Origin: Panacagrimonas sp046594215 | GTDB lineage: Bacteria; Pseudomonadota; Gammaproteobacteria; Nevskiales; Nevskiaceae | Length of the DNA: 64,000 nt | Reading direction: 5' to 3' | NCBI GenBank assembly: GCA_046594215.1 | Contig: JBKJPX010000030.1 | Location: 62,001 to 126,000, forward strand | In this document: positions 54,265-63,712 of the stretch, one piece after another | How positions within the stretch are numbered: position 1 is the first letter of the stretch | How the letters are laid out: each line of letters opens with the position of its first letter | Program-made: the position numbers and the translations under genes | Notes under the pieces: generated by a model | Database searches by the model: none | The model's input: only the letters and a program-made list of their open reading frames with translations | Told to the model about the DNA's origin: nothing

Positions 54265-56760
54265 ATGAGCGTGCTTTACGCCGCTTTCTACTGGATCGCG
54301 TGGTGGCTTTTCCGGCCGCTCAACGCCGCGATCCACTATCGCGTCATGCCCGAGGCGCCGCGCGAGAAGCTTGCGCTGGATCCCAGCCGGCCCGTTGTCT
54401 ATCTGCTGCCCACGCGGTCCTGGGGCGATTTGTTCGTGCTCGACCGCATCTGCCGCGACCTCGGCCTGCCAGCGCCGCGGCGCACCGGCACGAGCCTGCC
54501 GACCGTGGACCGCCCCGGTGTGCTGTATCTGCCCGCGTTCCTGGAGACCCGTATCCGCCAGACCGAGCTGTCGGGCGTGATCGAAGCCGTGGCGGCCGAC
54601 CTGACCTTCGATGCCCAGGTGGTTCCGGTGTCGGTTTACTGGGGACGCGATCCGGGGCAGGAGACCTCGCTGTGGAAGCTGTTGTTCGCCGACAGCGTGC
54701 AGGCGGGCATGGTGCGCAAGCTCTTCATCATGCTGGTCAACAGCCGCAACGTGTTCGCGAACTTCGCCGACCCGCTGCAGTTCCGCGAGTTCGTGTCCAA
54801 GGAGATTTCGCCGGAGCTCGCGGTCAACAAGCTCGGACGACTGCTGCACCTGTATTTCCTGCGCGCGCGCACCGCGGCTCTGGGGCCGCGGCTGCAGACG
54901 CGTCGCGTCGTCTTGGACCAGTTGATGGCCTCGATGCCGGTCAAGACTGCTATCGAGCAGGAGGCGCGCGACGCCAAGATCACGCTCGACGAAGCCACGC
55001 GCCGCGCGCGCAAGTGCGCCGACGAGATCGCTGCGAACTACTCGTCGGCGACAGTGCGTTTTCTCGAGATCGTGTTTCGCTACGTGTGGAACCGCGTATT
55101 TCGCGGCGTGCAGGTGCACGGCGTGGAACGCCTGCGCGAGTGGGCACAGAACCATGAAATGGTCTACCTGCCGTCGCATCGTTCGCACGCGGATTACCTG
55201 CTGGTGAGCTACGTGCTCTACCAGGCGGGGCTGGTGCCGCCGCACATCGCGGCCGGCGTGAATCTCAACTTCTGGCCGGCGGGCGGGCTGCTGCGGCGCG
55301 CGGGTGCGTTCTACATCCGCCGCAGCTTCTCCGGCGATCGTCTTTATACCGCCGTGTTCCGCGCCTACGTCGACTCGTTGATCGCACGCGGCTACTCCAT
55401 CAGTTACTACCCCGAGGGCACGCGCAGCCGTACCGGCCGACTGCTTCCGCCCAAGACCGGGATGCTCGGCATGGTGGTGGAGAGCGCGCTGCGCCAGACC
55501 ACGCGCAAGGTCGCGCTGGTGCCGGTCTACATCGGCTACGACAAGGTCTGGGAGCTGGGCAGCTACTTCAAGGAGCTGCGCGGCGGTGCCAAGAAGAAAG
55601 AATCCGCGGGCGAACTGCTCAAGGCCGGCAAGCTGCTGACCAAGTCCTTCGGCCAGGTGCAGATCAATTTCGGCGAGCCGCTGCTGTTGCAGGAGTACGC
55701 CGACAAGCACTTGCCGGATTGGCGCGAGGCGCTGAAGAACTCGCCGGACAAGGCGCCCACCTCGTTCAAGCCCTTCGTGCAGCGGCTGGCCTTGGCGAAC
55801 CACCGGCGCATCAACGCCGCAGCGGTGGCCAACCCCGTGGGCCTGACCGCGCTGGCCCTGCTCGCGAGTCCCGAGCGCGCGGTGTCGCAGGCGGAGCTGA
55901 TCGAACAGGTCGGGCACCTGATCTGGCTGCTGAAGGGCCGGCCGTACAGCGACACCTTCGCGATTCCCGAGGCCTCGCCCCAGGCGGCGGTGGAGTGGGC
56001 CATCCCTATCGTGCGCGCAGTGACGGTTCCGCATCCGTGGGGTGATCTTTACGCGCTGTCCGATCGCGACGCCGTGCTGCTCACCTACGCGCGCAACAAC
56101 CTTCAGCACCTGTTCGCGCTGCCCAGCCTGATCGCGAACTTCTTCCGCACCCGTGGTGCGCTGCCCGAGGAGCTGGTGATCACCGGCTGCCGTGCGCTCT
56201 ACCCCTTCCTGCGCACCGAGTTCTTTGTGCGCTGGGAACCGGCCGAGGCCGAGAACGTGGCGCGCGAGACCCTGGGCGTGATGCTCAACCTGGGCCTGCT
56301 GACGCGGCGCGAGGACGGCTGGCTCGTGCGCCCGGACGTGACCGCCCGAGAGTTCTCGATCCTGTCGATGCTCGGCCGCGTAATGGGCGAGACGCTGGAG
56401 CGTTACTGCATGACCACGTGGCTGCTGGCCCACGAGCACCGTAGCCAAGCCAGCATCGCGCGCGGTCGCTTCGAGGAGGACTGCCGGCTTCTGGCCGAGC
56501 GCATGGCGGTGCTGACCGGCCGCGATTCTCCCGAATTCTTCGACAAGACGCTGTTCCGGGGCTATCTCGACACCCTGATCGACGTGGGTCTGGTCAGCAT
56601 CGGCGAGGACCAGAAGCTGGTCATGGACGAGCGGATCCTAAAGATCGCCGAGCGTTCGCTGGAACTCTTGTCCGACGACTCGCGTCAGACTCTGCTGCAG
56701 CTCATTTCCCGTCGTCCGACCGCGCCCGCGGTAGGGTCCGTTCAGACTCCTTCGCTATAA
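54265..56760 (+). CDS. plsB: Glycerol-3-phosphate 1-O-acyltransferase PlsB
   Basis: This inner-membrane enzyme adds the first acyl chain (from acyl-CoA or acyl-ACP) to glycerol 3-phosphate. The 831-residue length and start SVLYAAFYWIAWWLFRPLNA are those of gammaproteobacterial PlsB. Block I HRSHADYLLVSYVLYQAG has the catalytic HX4D (H305; E. coli H306), followed by GAFYIRRSF, YYPEGTRSRTGRLL and VALVPVYIGYDKV, the remaining acyltransferase blocks. The frame runs open upstream to 53578, but ATG 54265 has AGGGAGAG in front and fits the family. It competes for acyl-CoA with the reductase and WS/DGAT enzymes encoded in this window. Confidence 0.97.
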   Translation: MSVLYAAFYWIAWWLFRPLNAAIHYRVMPEAPREKLALDPSRPVVYLLPTRSWGDLFVLDRICRDLGLPAPRRTGTSLPTVDRPGVLYLPAFLETRIRQTELSGVIEAVAADLTFDAQVVPVSVYWGRDPGQETSLWKLLFADSVQAGMVRKLFIMLVNSRNVFANFADPLQFREFVSKEISPELAVNKLGRLLHLYFLRARTAALGPRLQTRRVVLDQLMASMPVKTAIEQEARDAKITLDEATRRARKCADEIAANYSSATVRFLEIVFRYVWNRVFRGVQVHGVERLREWAQNHEMVYLPSHRSHADYLLVSYVLYQAGLVPPHIAAGVNLNFWPAGGLLRRAGAFYIRRSFSGDRLYTAVFRAYVDSLIARGYSISYYPEGTRSRTGRLLPPKTGMLGMVVESALRQTTRKVALVPVYIGYDKVWELGSYFKELRGGAKKKESAGELLKAGKLLTKSFGQVQINFGEPLLLQEYADKHLPDWREALKNSPDKAPTSFKPFVQRLALANHRRINAAAVANPVGLTALALLASPERAVSQAELIEQVGHLIWLLKGRPYSDTFAIPEASPQAAVEWAIPIVRAVTVPHPWGDLYALSDRDAVLLTYARNNLQHLFALPSLIANFFRTRGALPEELVITGCRALYPFLRTEFFVRWEPAEAENVARETLGVMLNLGLLTRREDGWLVRPDVTAREFSILSMLGRVMGETLERYCMTTWLLAHEHRSQASIARGRFEEDCRLLAERMAVLTGRDSPEFFDKTLFRGYLDTLIDVGLVSIGEDQKLVMDERILKIAERSLELLSDDSRQTLLQLISRRPTAPAVGSVQTPSL

Positions 56761-56817
56761 TCTCGAAGGTTTACCCGTTTTCCGGCCCCGCCGGCTCCCC
56801 CGCAAACAGGAATTCTC

Positions 56818-57573
56818 ATGTCAAAGACTTTTCGCCTCCTGGCCCTCAGCGCCTGCGCAGGCCTGCTGTTCGCCTGCGCCAAGAAGGAAGAAGCGCCCAA
56901 GCCGGTCGAGCTGACCAGCGACGCCCAGAAGTTCGGCTACGCGATCGGCATCGACCTGGGCAATTCGCTCAAGCCGGTCTCCGCGCACGTGGACATCGCC
57001 GCGCTCAAGCAGGGTCTCGATGACGTGACCGCTGGCGCCACGCTGAAGATGGACGACGCTGCGCGCGAAGCCATCAAGACCACGGTGTCGCAGAAGATGC
57101 AGGAGGAACAGGTGAAGCAGCGCGAGGAAGCCGCGACCAAGGCCACCAGCGAGGGCGAGAAGTTCCTCGCCGAGAACGCCAAGAAGGAAGGCGTGAAGGT
57201 CACCGCCAGCGGCCTGCAGTACAAGGTCATCACCGAGGGTTCGGGCACGCCGCCGACCGCCGCCGACGAGGTCACCGTCCACTACAAGGGCACGCTGATC
57301 AATGGCGAGGAGTTCGACAGCTCGATCGCGCGCGGCCAGCCGGTCACCTTCCCGCTCGGCAACGTCATCGAGGGCTGGACCGAGGGCGTGCAGCTCATGA
57401 AGCCGGGCGCCAAGTATCAGTTCTTCATCCCCTCCAAGCTCGGCTATGGCGAGCGCGGTGCGGGCGTGAAGATTGGTCCCAACCAGACGCTGATCTTCGA
57501 GGTGGAACTGCTCGAAGTGAAGAAGGCCGGCGCCGCACCGGCGGACAAGCCGGCGGACAAGCCGGCGAAGTAA
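56818..57573 (+). CDS. FKBP-type peptidyl-prolyl isomerase lipoprotein (FkpA/Mip-like)
   Basis: A periplasmic folding helper of 251 residues. It has a lipoprotein signal (LLFACAKK, lipidated cysteine about residue 20), an N-terminal dimerisation domain (about 33-130, with SDAQKFGYAIGIDLGNSLKP and a long Glu/Lys helix) and the FKBP domain (about 140-235) with VHYKGTLINGEEFDSS, VIEGWTEGVQLMKPG and IPSKLGYGERGAG. It ends in a tail made by a 12-bp tandem repeat (ADKPADKPAK). It lies 57 bp after plsB and is followed by a clear terminator. Confidence 0.95.
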   Translation: MSKTFRLLALSACAGLLFACAKKEEAPKPVELTSDAQKFGYAIGIDLGNSLKPVSAHVDIAALKQGLDDVTAGATLKMDDAAREAIKTTVSQKMQEEQVKQREEAATKATSEGEKFLAENAKKEGVKVTASGLQYKVITEGSGTPPTAADEVTVHYKGTLINGEEFDSSIARGQPVTFPLGNVIEGWTEGVQLMKPGAKYQFFIPSKLGYGERGAGVKIGPNQTLIFEVELLEVKKAGAAPADKPADKPAK

Positions 57574-57600
57574 GCCGGCGACACCGCAGGCGCGCGCCAG

Positions 57601-57626
57601 AACGGCCGGGGAGACCCGGCCGTTTT
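57601..57626 (+). terminator. Intrinsic terminator after the FKBP gene
   Basis: A perfect 10-bp stem AACGGCCGGG/CCCGGCCGTT encloses GAGA and ends in TTTT (first two T in the stem). It lies 27 bp after the stop codon. The remaining 57627-57754 stretch holds no recognised feature. Confidence 0.85.
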
Positions 57627-57754
57627 CGTTGGCGAAGCCGTCAAGGTTTGCGCCGCCCCTTCAGTCCGGCACGTCGCCGGGAAGCAGAGGACTGGCCCCG
57701 GCTCTCTCGCTTCGCGAAATTGAGCGCTTGGGCTAAGAGACCACGGGGTCCCGC

Positions 57755-58939
57755 TCAGCGCGCTGCCAGCTCCAGGCCCTGCCGGTGCAGCTTCGCCGCC
57801 TCGTCGAGGTTCTGCGTCTGCTCCGCGAGTCGCGCCAGTTCCAGGTATGCGGCGGGTGTGGGCTTGAGACGGATCACCGCCTCGAGGTAGCTGCGCGCCT
57901 TGCCCCACAGCTTGTTGGCGAGGCAGGCGCGACCGGCGGTGATCAGCAGCTCGGGCTTCTCGCCGTACTTGCCGAGCCATTGTTCGATGCTCGCGAGCTG
58001 GCCGAGCGGATCGGATGCGTGCAGCTGGCCGTAGAGGTTGGCGAGGTTGCCGTCCCACTCGGTTTCGAGCACCGCGGAAACCAGCGCCACCGCTTCCGCA
58101 TGTGCGTTGAGCCGCGAAAGGCCGCTCGCGTATTCGAGCCGCAGGGCCGGGTCGTTCTTGAGGTCGGCTGGCGTCTGCGACCACAGCTGCTTGAGCGACT
58201 CGAGTCGGGCGTCGGTCACCGCCGCGCGCATGCGCTCGAGCAGTGCCCGATTCAGCAGTTCGCGCCGGCGCGCCGGCGGTGGCGACTCCAGCTTTTCGGT
58301 GAGAACGAGAAGGCCGTGCAATTCGGCCCATTCGCCCAGCGCGGCGTAGCTCTCTGCGAGCAGTTCGACTGGATAGGGGTGCAGCGGATCGGATTCGCGC
58401 AGCTTGAGCGCGGTGACCTTGGCCTCGGCGACTTCACCGCGCTCACGCTGTAGCTCGGCTTTGGTCAGGCCGGTGGCGAACGCGAGTTCGGGCGCGTCGC
58501 GCGCGGCCAGTTCGAGGTAGTGATCGCGACGGTCCGCCGCGCCCAGGCGCTGCGCCGCGCGTGCCGCGGCCAGGTAGTTGAGGTGCGAGGCGTGGTGGTC
58601 GGCGGCGCGGCGCACGAGCTCGATTTCGGCCCGCTGCCAGTGACCCTCGAGCAGCTTGAGCAGGCCGGCTTCGAAGGAGTCGCGTGCCCGCTCGGCGCGC
58701 TTGCGTACGCTCAGTCGCATCAGGAAGGCGGGCAGGCGCAGCAGTCCGATCAGCGCGCGTAGCACGGTCAGCACCAGCGGCGTCGCCAGCACCACGACGC
58801 CCAGAAGCACGAGCACGGAGGTCTCGATGGTCCAGCCACGGTAGTGCACGAGCACGTAGCCGGTGTCGGCGCGCAACCAGTAGGCGGCGGCGGCGCCCGC
58901 GGCGAGCGCGAGCAGGACGAGGGCCCAGGACCGGATCAC
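57755..58939 (-). CDS. hemY: HemY-type tetratricopeptide membrane protein
   Basis: A 394-residue inner-membrane protein with two N-terminal transmembrane helices (about 5-22 and 40-62) and a periplasmic or cytoplasmic TPR-rich domain (for example AAARAAQRLGAADRRDHYLE and the KLWGKARSYLEAVIRLKPTP unit). Gammaproteobacterial HemY lies after hemX in the hem operon; its exact role in haem synthesis is not established (it is unrelated to the protoporphyrinogen oxidase of the same name in Bacillus). It is last in the hemC-hemD-hemX-hemY row. Confidence 0.93.
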   Translation of the reverse strand: MIRSWALVLLALAAGAAAAYWLRADTGYVLVHYRGWTIETSVLVLLGVVVLATPLVLTVLRALIGLLRLPAFLMRLSVRKRAERARDSFEAGLLKLLEGHWQRAEIELVRRAADHHASHLNYLAAARAAQRLGAADRRDHYLELAARDAPELAFATGLTKAELQRERGEVAEAKVTALKLRESDPLHPYPVELLAESYAALGEWAELHGLLVLTEKLESPPPARRRELLNRALLERMRAAVTDARLESLKQLWSQTPADLKNDPALRLEYASGLSRLNAHAEAVALVSAVLETEWDGNLANLYGQLHASDPLGQLASIEQWLGKYGEKPELLITAGRACLANKLWGKARSYLEAVIRLKPTPAAYLELARLAEQTQNLDEAAKLHRQGLELAAR

Positions 58940-58954
58940 GGCGGCGCGAGCGGA

Positions 58955-60073
58955 TCAGCGACCGGCGTCGAGCCGGACGCGCAACGCGGTCAGGCTGCGG
59001 CTGATGTCGGGAAGGGGCGGCCTCAGGTCCAGGGTCTGCAGGCGTTCGAGCTCGGCCTTCATGGCCAGGGTGCCCGGGTCCTCTGCCTTGAACTGCGCGT
59101 CGAGCCACTCCGATGCCGACCGTGCCTCTTCGCGCAACGCCACCGAGTTGCCGGTGAGCAGCGCCACGCGGGCGCCCTCGAGCTTGAGCGTGAGCACCTG
59201 GTAGACGATCGCCTCGGACTCAGGCGGCAGCAGTCGCAGGGCGCGGGCGTTGTCGTCGCGGCGGATCGTGAACAAGCTGCGTGCGGCGGTGCGCACGGCG
59301 CTCAGCATTCGGCGCCAGCCGCTCTCGACGCTGTCGGGGGCGCCGTCGCGCGCGTCGTCAGACTCGAAGTGCGCCGGTGCGTGCGAGAGCAGCGGCAGGC
59401 TGTCGACGCGGTCGATCAGGCTGGCCAGGGTCAGCGATGCCGAGGCGAGGTCGGGCACCGGCACGGCGCGAAGCGCAGTGCGTTCCTGCGCGAGCGCCTC
59501 GCGCACCGGGAACAGCTGTGGATCGGAAAGCCTCGCGAGGCTGGCGTCGGCGCTGTCGAGCGCGGTCAGCGCCGACTTCACGTCGCGCTCGAGCTGCAGG
59601 CGGTCGTTGGCCAGCACGAGCAAGTGTTCGACGGAGGCGAGCTGGAAGCGCGTACGGCCGCCCGACAGGTCCTCGCTGATGCGGCTCATGAGGGCGAGCG
59701 TGCTCTCGATGCGCGACTGCAACGCCGCGATATCGGTGCCATTGCGGTCGGACAGCCGCGACTGGTCGGACAGGCGCGTGGCCTGTTCGCCGCTTGCCGT
59801 CTCCAGCGAGGCGAGGCGAGTGTCCAACCTCTGAAGCAACGCGTCCCGTTCGGCGGCCTGCTGCGTCACCTGCTCTCGTTGCTGCCACCAAACCCAGCCG
59901 AGCACGCCGGCGCCAGCCAGGGTGAGCATGACCAGGAGCAGGAGCCCTACCCGGCCGCCGCTCGCGGCGGGCTTCGTGGGCGCGGAAGTCGCCGCCACGG
60001 GCGGCGGAAGCGACGTGGACGAAGCGCCCGTGTCGCCGGATTCCAGGCTGGGTTCGACGTAACTGGCGTTCAT
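58955..60073 (-). CDS. hemX: HemX-like protein (uroporphyrinogen-III C-methyltransferase-like domain)
   Basis: A 372-residue single-span inner-membrane protein. A cytoplasmic N-terminal tail rich in Ser/Pro/Thr is followed by one hydrophobic helix (VGLLLLVMLTLAGAGVLGWV), then a coiled-coil stretch (about 70-140) and a helical domain with FQLASVEHLLVLANDRLQLE. The product is called HemX in gammaproteobacteria and is often annotated as a uroporphyrinogen methyltransferase without having the SAM-binding motifs; none is visible here. It probably acts as an accessory factor. It lies between hemD and hemY. Confidence 0.92.
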   Translation of the reverse strand: MNASYVEPSLESGDTGASSTSLPPPVAATSAPTKPAASGGRVGLLLLVMLTLAGAGVLGWVWWQQREQVTQQAAERDALLQRLDTRLASLETASGEQATRLSDQSRLSDRNGTDIAALQSRIESTLALMSRISEDLSGGRTRFQLASVEHLLVLANDRLQLERDVKSALTALDSADASLARLSDPQLFPVREALAQERTALRAVPVPDLASASLTLASLIDRVDSLPLLSHAPAHFESDDARDGAPDSVESGWRRMLSAVRTAARSLFTIRRDDNARALRLLPPESEAIVYQVLTLKLEGARVALLTGNSVALREEARSASEWLDAQFKAEDPGTLAMKAELERLQTLDLRPPLPDISRSLTALRVRLDAGR

Positions 60074-60112
60074 CGTGTGCGCGGACGCGAAAGGCGGAAT
60101 CTTCGACCTGCG

Positions 60113-60847
60113 TCACGCAGGCGGGAAGAGGCATTCCACCAGGGATTCGTCCGAGGTTCTTTGCGGCGCGCGAACTTCGGCGAAGCCCAGACGGCGGGCG
60201 AGTTCTAACACACGCGGGCTCGGCACGACCAGCAAGCGCGAGCGAACGGCGGAACGCAGATCGTTCGGCAGTAGCTGGCACAGGCGTTCGAGGCTCTCGC
60301 CGCTGGTGCAGACGATCGCATCGCTGGCCGCGGCCGCGGCGCGGACCGTCGCTGCCGGGTGCTCGACGGCCACACGCCGATACAGCTCGAGGCGCCGAAC
60401 CTGGGCGCCGCGCACGCGCAAGCCCGGGGCGAGCAGGTCGCGGCCCCCCTGTCCCGTGCACAGCAGGAACCGCTGGCCGTCGACGCGCTGCAAGTCTGCG
60501 TGCGCGAGCAGATCCTCACTGCTGCTGCCGGTCGTGGCGTGTCGCGCGCCGGGATGACCGAGCCCGGCGAGAGCCCGCGCAGTAGCTTCGCCGATGGCGT
60601 AGAGCGTCGGCCAAATGCCGGTGTCGAGCCTCGCGGTCTCGCGTGCGGCGTTGGAACTCGTGAAGAGCCAGCCGTCCCAGCCCCGCGCGGTGTCCAGCAG
60701 GCGGGCATGCGAAGCCGCGTCGCCCACTGACTGGATCTGGAACAGCGGGAGGGCGAGGACCTGGGCGCCGTGCCGCCGCAACAGGGCTTCGATCTGCACG
60801 CTTTGCGCTGCCGGTCGCGTGATCAGCACGCGCAGGCCCGCGCGCAT
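60113..60847 (-). CDS. hemD: Uroporphyrinogen-III synthase
   Basis: This closes hydroxymethylbilane with D-ring inversion to uroporphyrinogen III. The 244-residue length is normal. The family is poorly conserved, but RVLITRPAAQSVQIEALLRR, DGWLFTSSNAARETA, CTGQGGRDLLAPGLRVRG and DAIVCTSGESLERL are typical blocks. The start is 3 bp after the hemC stop, so the two are coupled. It is the second gene of the hem row. Confidence 0.95.
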   Translation of the reverse strand: MRAGLRVLITRPAAQSVQIEALLRRHGAQVLALPLFQIQSVGDAASHARLLDTARGWDGWLFTSSNAARETARLDTGIWPTLYAIGEATARALAGLGHPGARHATTGSSSEDLLAHADLQRVDGQRFLLCTGQGGRDLLAPGLRVRGAQVRRLELYRRVAVEHPAATVRAAAAASDAIVCTSGESLERLCQLLPNDLRSAVRSRLLVVPSPRVLELARRLGFAEVRAPQRTSDESLVECLFPPA

Positions 60848-60849
60848 GC

Positions 60850-61779
60850 TCAGGCCTGTATTCCGAGTGCGGCGAGGATTTCGCGGCCGCCCTTTGCAAG
60901 CAGGCGCTCTGCCAGCCGCGTGCCGAGGGCGGCGCCCTCGTCCGCCGCGCCGGCGATCTCGTCGCGCACCACGCGCGAACCGTCGGGGGCGCCGACCATC
61001 GCGCGAAGCCGGACCTGGCCATCGGCGATCACGGCGTGGCCCGCGACGGGCACCGTGCAGGCGCCGCCCAGGCGTTCGTTGAGCGCACGCTCGGCAGCCA
61101 GGCGCGTCGCCGAGGTCGGGTCGTGCAGTACCGCCAGCAGGCCGCGCGTGCGCGCGTCGCCGGCACGCGCTTCGATGCCGATCACGCCCTGCCCGATTGC
61201 CGGGATGAAGCGCTCGATGTCGAGCGCTTCGCGGATGCGGTCGGATAGTCCGAGGCGGTGCAGGCCGGCACAGGCGAGCAGGATGGCGTCGAACTGGCCT
61301 TCGTCGAGCTTGCGCAGGCGGGTGCCGACGTTGCCGCGCAGCATGCCGATCTGCAGGTCGGGTCGCTGCGCGGCGAGCAGCGATTGCCGGCGCAGGCTGG
61401 CAGTGCCGACGCGCGCACCCTGGGGCAGGTCCGTGAGCCGTGAACAGGTGTTGGAGACGAAGGCGTCGCGCGGGTCCTCGCCTTCGAGGAAGGCGACCAA
61501 TGCCAGACCCTGGGGCTGGTGGGCCGGGACGTCTTTCATGGAATGGACCGCGAGATCCGCGCGGTCTTCGAGCATGGCCTGCTCGAGTTCCTTCACGAAC
61601 AGGCCCTTGCCGCCGGCGCTGGACAGCGTGGTGGACAGGAACTGGTCGCCGCTCGTGGTCATGGGCACCAGGCTGACCTCGAGGCCGGGATGCGCGGCCT
61701 GCAGGCGCGTACGGACGTGTTCGGCCTGCCAGAGCGCGAGCGGCGACTCGCGTGTTGCGATCCGCAACGTCACGCCCAA
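60850..61779 (-). CDS. hemC: Hydroxymethylbilane synthase (porphobilinogen deaminase)
   Basis: This condenses four porphobilinogen units into hydroxymethylbilane for haem and sirohaem. The 309-residue protein starts VTLRIATRESPLALWQAEHV, has the catalytic-aspartate loop ADLAVHSMKDVPA, the RRQSLL/RGNVGTRLRKL basic site and the dipyrromethane-cofactor cysteine C241 in GGACTVPVAGHA. It is first in the minus-strand hem row and follows algR by a 13-bp gap, the order found in Pseudomonas and relatives. Confidence 0.98.
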   Translation of the reverse strand: MGVTLRIATRESPLALWQAEHVRTRLQAAHPGLEVSLVPMTTSGDQFLSTTLSSAGGKGLFVKELEQAMLEDRADLAVHSMKDVPAHQPQGLALVAFLEGEDPRDAFVSNTCSRLTDLPQGARVGTASLRRQSLLAAQRPDLQIGMLRGNVGTRLRKLDEGQFDAILLACAGLHRLGLSDRIREALDIERFIPAIGQGVIGIEARAGDARTRGLLAVLHDPTSATRLAAERALNERLGGACTVPVAGHAVIADGQVRLRAMVGAPDGSRVVRDEIAGAADEGAALGTRLAERLLAKGGREILAALGIQA

Positions 61780-61792
61780 GCCCGATTAGGGG

Positions 61793-62539
61793 TCACGAGT
61801 TCTCGGTCAGGAAGCGTCGTACTTCGGCGAGCCGTCGGCGTGAAACCGGCAGCGGGTCGCTGGCATGCTTCATCGTGAGCCAGTGCAGCTGTTCGCCGCC
61901 GCGATCGCGCTCCAGGCCTGCGATGAAGCGTGTGGCCACGAGCGCCTTGCGGTGTACGCGCAGGAACCAGGGAGCGAAATCCTCTTCAAGGGTTTTCAGC
62001 GATTCTTCGATCAGGACCTCGCCGTGGAGATGGCAGACAGTGGTGTATTTCTGGTCGGCCAGGAAATAGACGATGTCTTCCGCAGGCACGCGCACCAGGC
62101 CTTCACGTGTGGTGGCGGTCACGAATTCGCGCTTGGGCTTGACGTCGCTGCTCCCCCCGCCGCCCTTGGTCTTCTGCGCGCGCGTGGGACGACGCGCGTT
62201 CTGCAGGGCTTCCTTGAGCTTCTCCAAGCGGATGGGCTTGAGCAGGTAGCCAGAGGCCTTGGCGTCGAACGCCGACAGCGCGTGCTCCGAATATGCGGTC
62301 GTGAAGATCACAGCGGGCGGTGGGTCGTATTCCGCAAGGCTGCGCGCGACGTGCAGGCCGTCGACGCCGCCCATGCGGATGTCCAACAGCACCAGATCGG
62401 GCTCCTCGTTGTCGATGACGTCGAGCGCGGACTCGCCATCCGCCGCCTCGCCTACGACCTCGTAGCCAGGAAATTCCTGCAGCAGGCGTTTGAGCCGCTC
62501 GCGGGCCAGCGCCTCGTCATCCACGATCACTACACGCAT
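61793..62539 (-). CDS. algR: LytTR-family response regulator AlgR
   Basis: A 248-residue two-component regulator. The receiver domain starts RVVIVDDEALARERLKRLLQ with phospho-acceptor D53 in VLLDIRMGG and the conserved lysine in YLLKPIRLEKL. A linker rich in Gly/Lys/Ser is followed by a LytTR DNA-binding domain (about 140-245) with EDIVYFLADQKYTTV and FLRVHRKALVATRFI. In Pseudomonas AlgR governs alginate, type IV pili and other surface traits; the local regulon is not known. ATG 62539 has GAGGACC upstream. Its kinase gene precedes it with a 10-bp gap. Confidence 0.94.
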   Translation of the reverse strand: MRVVIVDDEALARERLKRLLQEFPGYEVVGEAADGESALDVIDNEEPDLVLLDIRMGGVDGLHVARSLAEYDPPPAVIFTTAYSEHALSAFDAKASGYLLKPIRLEKLKEALQNARRPTRAQKTKGGGGSSDVKPKREFVTATTREGLVRVPAEDIVYFLADQKYTTVCHLHGEVLIEESLKTLEEDFAPWFLRVHRKALVATRFIAGLERDRGGEQLHWLTMKHASDPLPVSRRRLAEVRRFLTENS

Positions 62540-62549
62540 GGACAGGTCC

Positions 62550-63626
62550 TCATGACGTCTCTCCTCCCACCAGCAGGGATTTCTCCGGGATCGACAAGCG
62601 CGCGCGCCAGATGCCGTTGTCGGGACCCAGTTCAAGCCTACCGCGTTCACCGTAAATGAGGTTGAGGCGGCTCGCAATGTTGTCGATGGCGATCTGGTTG
62701 CCGCGCGTCTTCAAAGCCTCCGCCGGCGGCATCGGGTTTTCGACCTCTACGATCAGCACCTGCTGTGCGGCGTAGATGTTGATGCGGATCACGCCGTGTT
62801 CCTTGAGCTTGGACACGCCGTGATACACAGCGTTCTCCACGAGCGGCTGAATGATCAGCATCGGGACCGGCCAGTTGAACAGGTTTTCGGGCACGTCCCA
62901 CTTCACCTCCATCTTCTCGCCAAGGCGCGCTTTCTCGATGCGCAGGTAGGCGTTGCAGACGCCGATCTCGTCCACCAGCGGCGCCATGCGTCCAGCCTTC
63001 TCGAGGCTGGCGCGAAAGACGTCCGCGAGATCTTCCACCATCAGTTCGGCCTCGGCCGGCCGGATCATGATCAGCGCGGCCAGGCTGTTCAGCGCATTGA
63101 AGAAGAAATGCGGGCGGATGCGCGCGGTCAGCGCCTGGAAGCGGGATTCGCCCTCGGCTTGCACCTGCTCCTGCCATTGGTGGCGGGTCCAAAAGTAGCG
63201 CAACAGCATCAGCGAGACGATGGCGGCGATGCAGGTGTGGCTCAGGATGAAGACGACGCGCTGCGTAGCCGGGTCGAGCACCGCGAAGTTAGGACTGGTT
63301 CCCATGTGCCAGGCGACGTTCGAGAGGACCATCACGATCAGGATCAGCGTGATCCAGCAAGCGACGAACACGACCTCGGCCCTGGCTACCGTGAACAGCC
63401 GGCGCAGGCCGCAGAGCGCGGCGCCGCCGCACAGTCCGATCCATTGCAGGTAGAGCGAAAGCAGGGCCAGACGACGGATGAGGTCCGTGTTCGGATCGGC
63501 GCTGGCAAGCGTGAAGCAGACGGCGACCAGCTCCATGACCACCGCCATGAACAGCAGGGCCGGCCCGGAACAGAAATCCGGGATCAGGCTGGGCGGCTTG
63601 GTGCGCTGCGGGTGGATGCGCTTCAT
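62550..63626 (-). CDS. algZ: Sensor histidine kinase AlgZ/FimS (LytS-type)
   Basis: A 358-residue membrane kinase partner of AlgR. Four hydrophobic segments occupy about residues 20-150, followed by the His_kinase block with the phospho-acceptor motif RIRPHFFFNALNSLAALIMI and the ATP-site pieces QPLVENAVYHGVSKL and IAIDNIASRLNLIYGERG. The unorthodox H-box (PHFFFNALN) is typical of LytS/AlgZ proteins. I chose ATG 63626; the frame extends to 63701, which would nearly meet the divergent argH. It is divergent from argH, as in Pseudomonas. Confidence 0.94.
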   Translation of the reverse strand: MKRIHPQRTKPPSLIPDFCSGPALLFMAVVMELVAVCFTLASADPNTDLIRRLALLSLYLQWIGLCGGAALCGLRRLFTVARAEVVFVACWITLILIVMVLSNVAWHMGTSPNFAVLDPATQRVVFILSHTCIAAIVSLMLLRYFWTRHQWQEQVQAEGESRFQALTARIRPHFFFNALNSLAALIMIRPAEAELMVEDLADVFRASLEKAGRMAPLVDEIGVCNAYLRIEKARLGEKMEVKWDVPENLFNWPVPMLIIQPLVENAVYHGVSKLKEHGVIRINIYAAQQVLIVEVENPMPPAEALKTRGNQIAIDNIASRLNLIYGERGRLELGPDNGIWRARLSIPEKSLLVGGETS

Positions 63627-63712
63627 GGCGACCAGTTTAGGCGCGCGGCCGGGTGCGCTGCGCGAGGGGTGGAGAGAATAGAATCGGCGCTTGTCTCGCA
63701 CTTAGAACCACG

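Noticed and set aside
54205..56448. 747-codon minus-strand frame opposite plsB
   Set aside because: Antisense of plsB; Arg/His/Gln-rich translation without domains.
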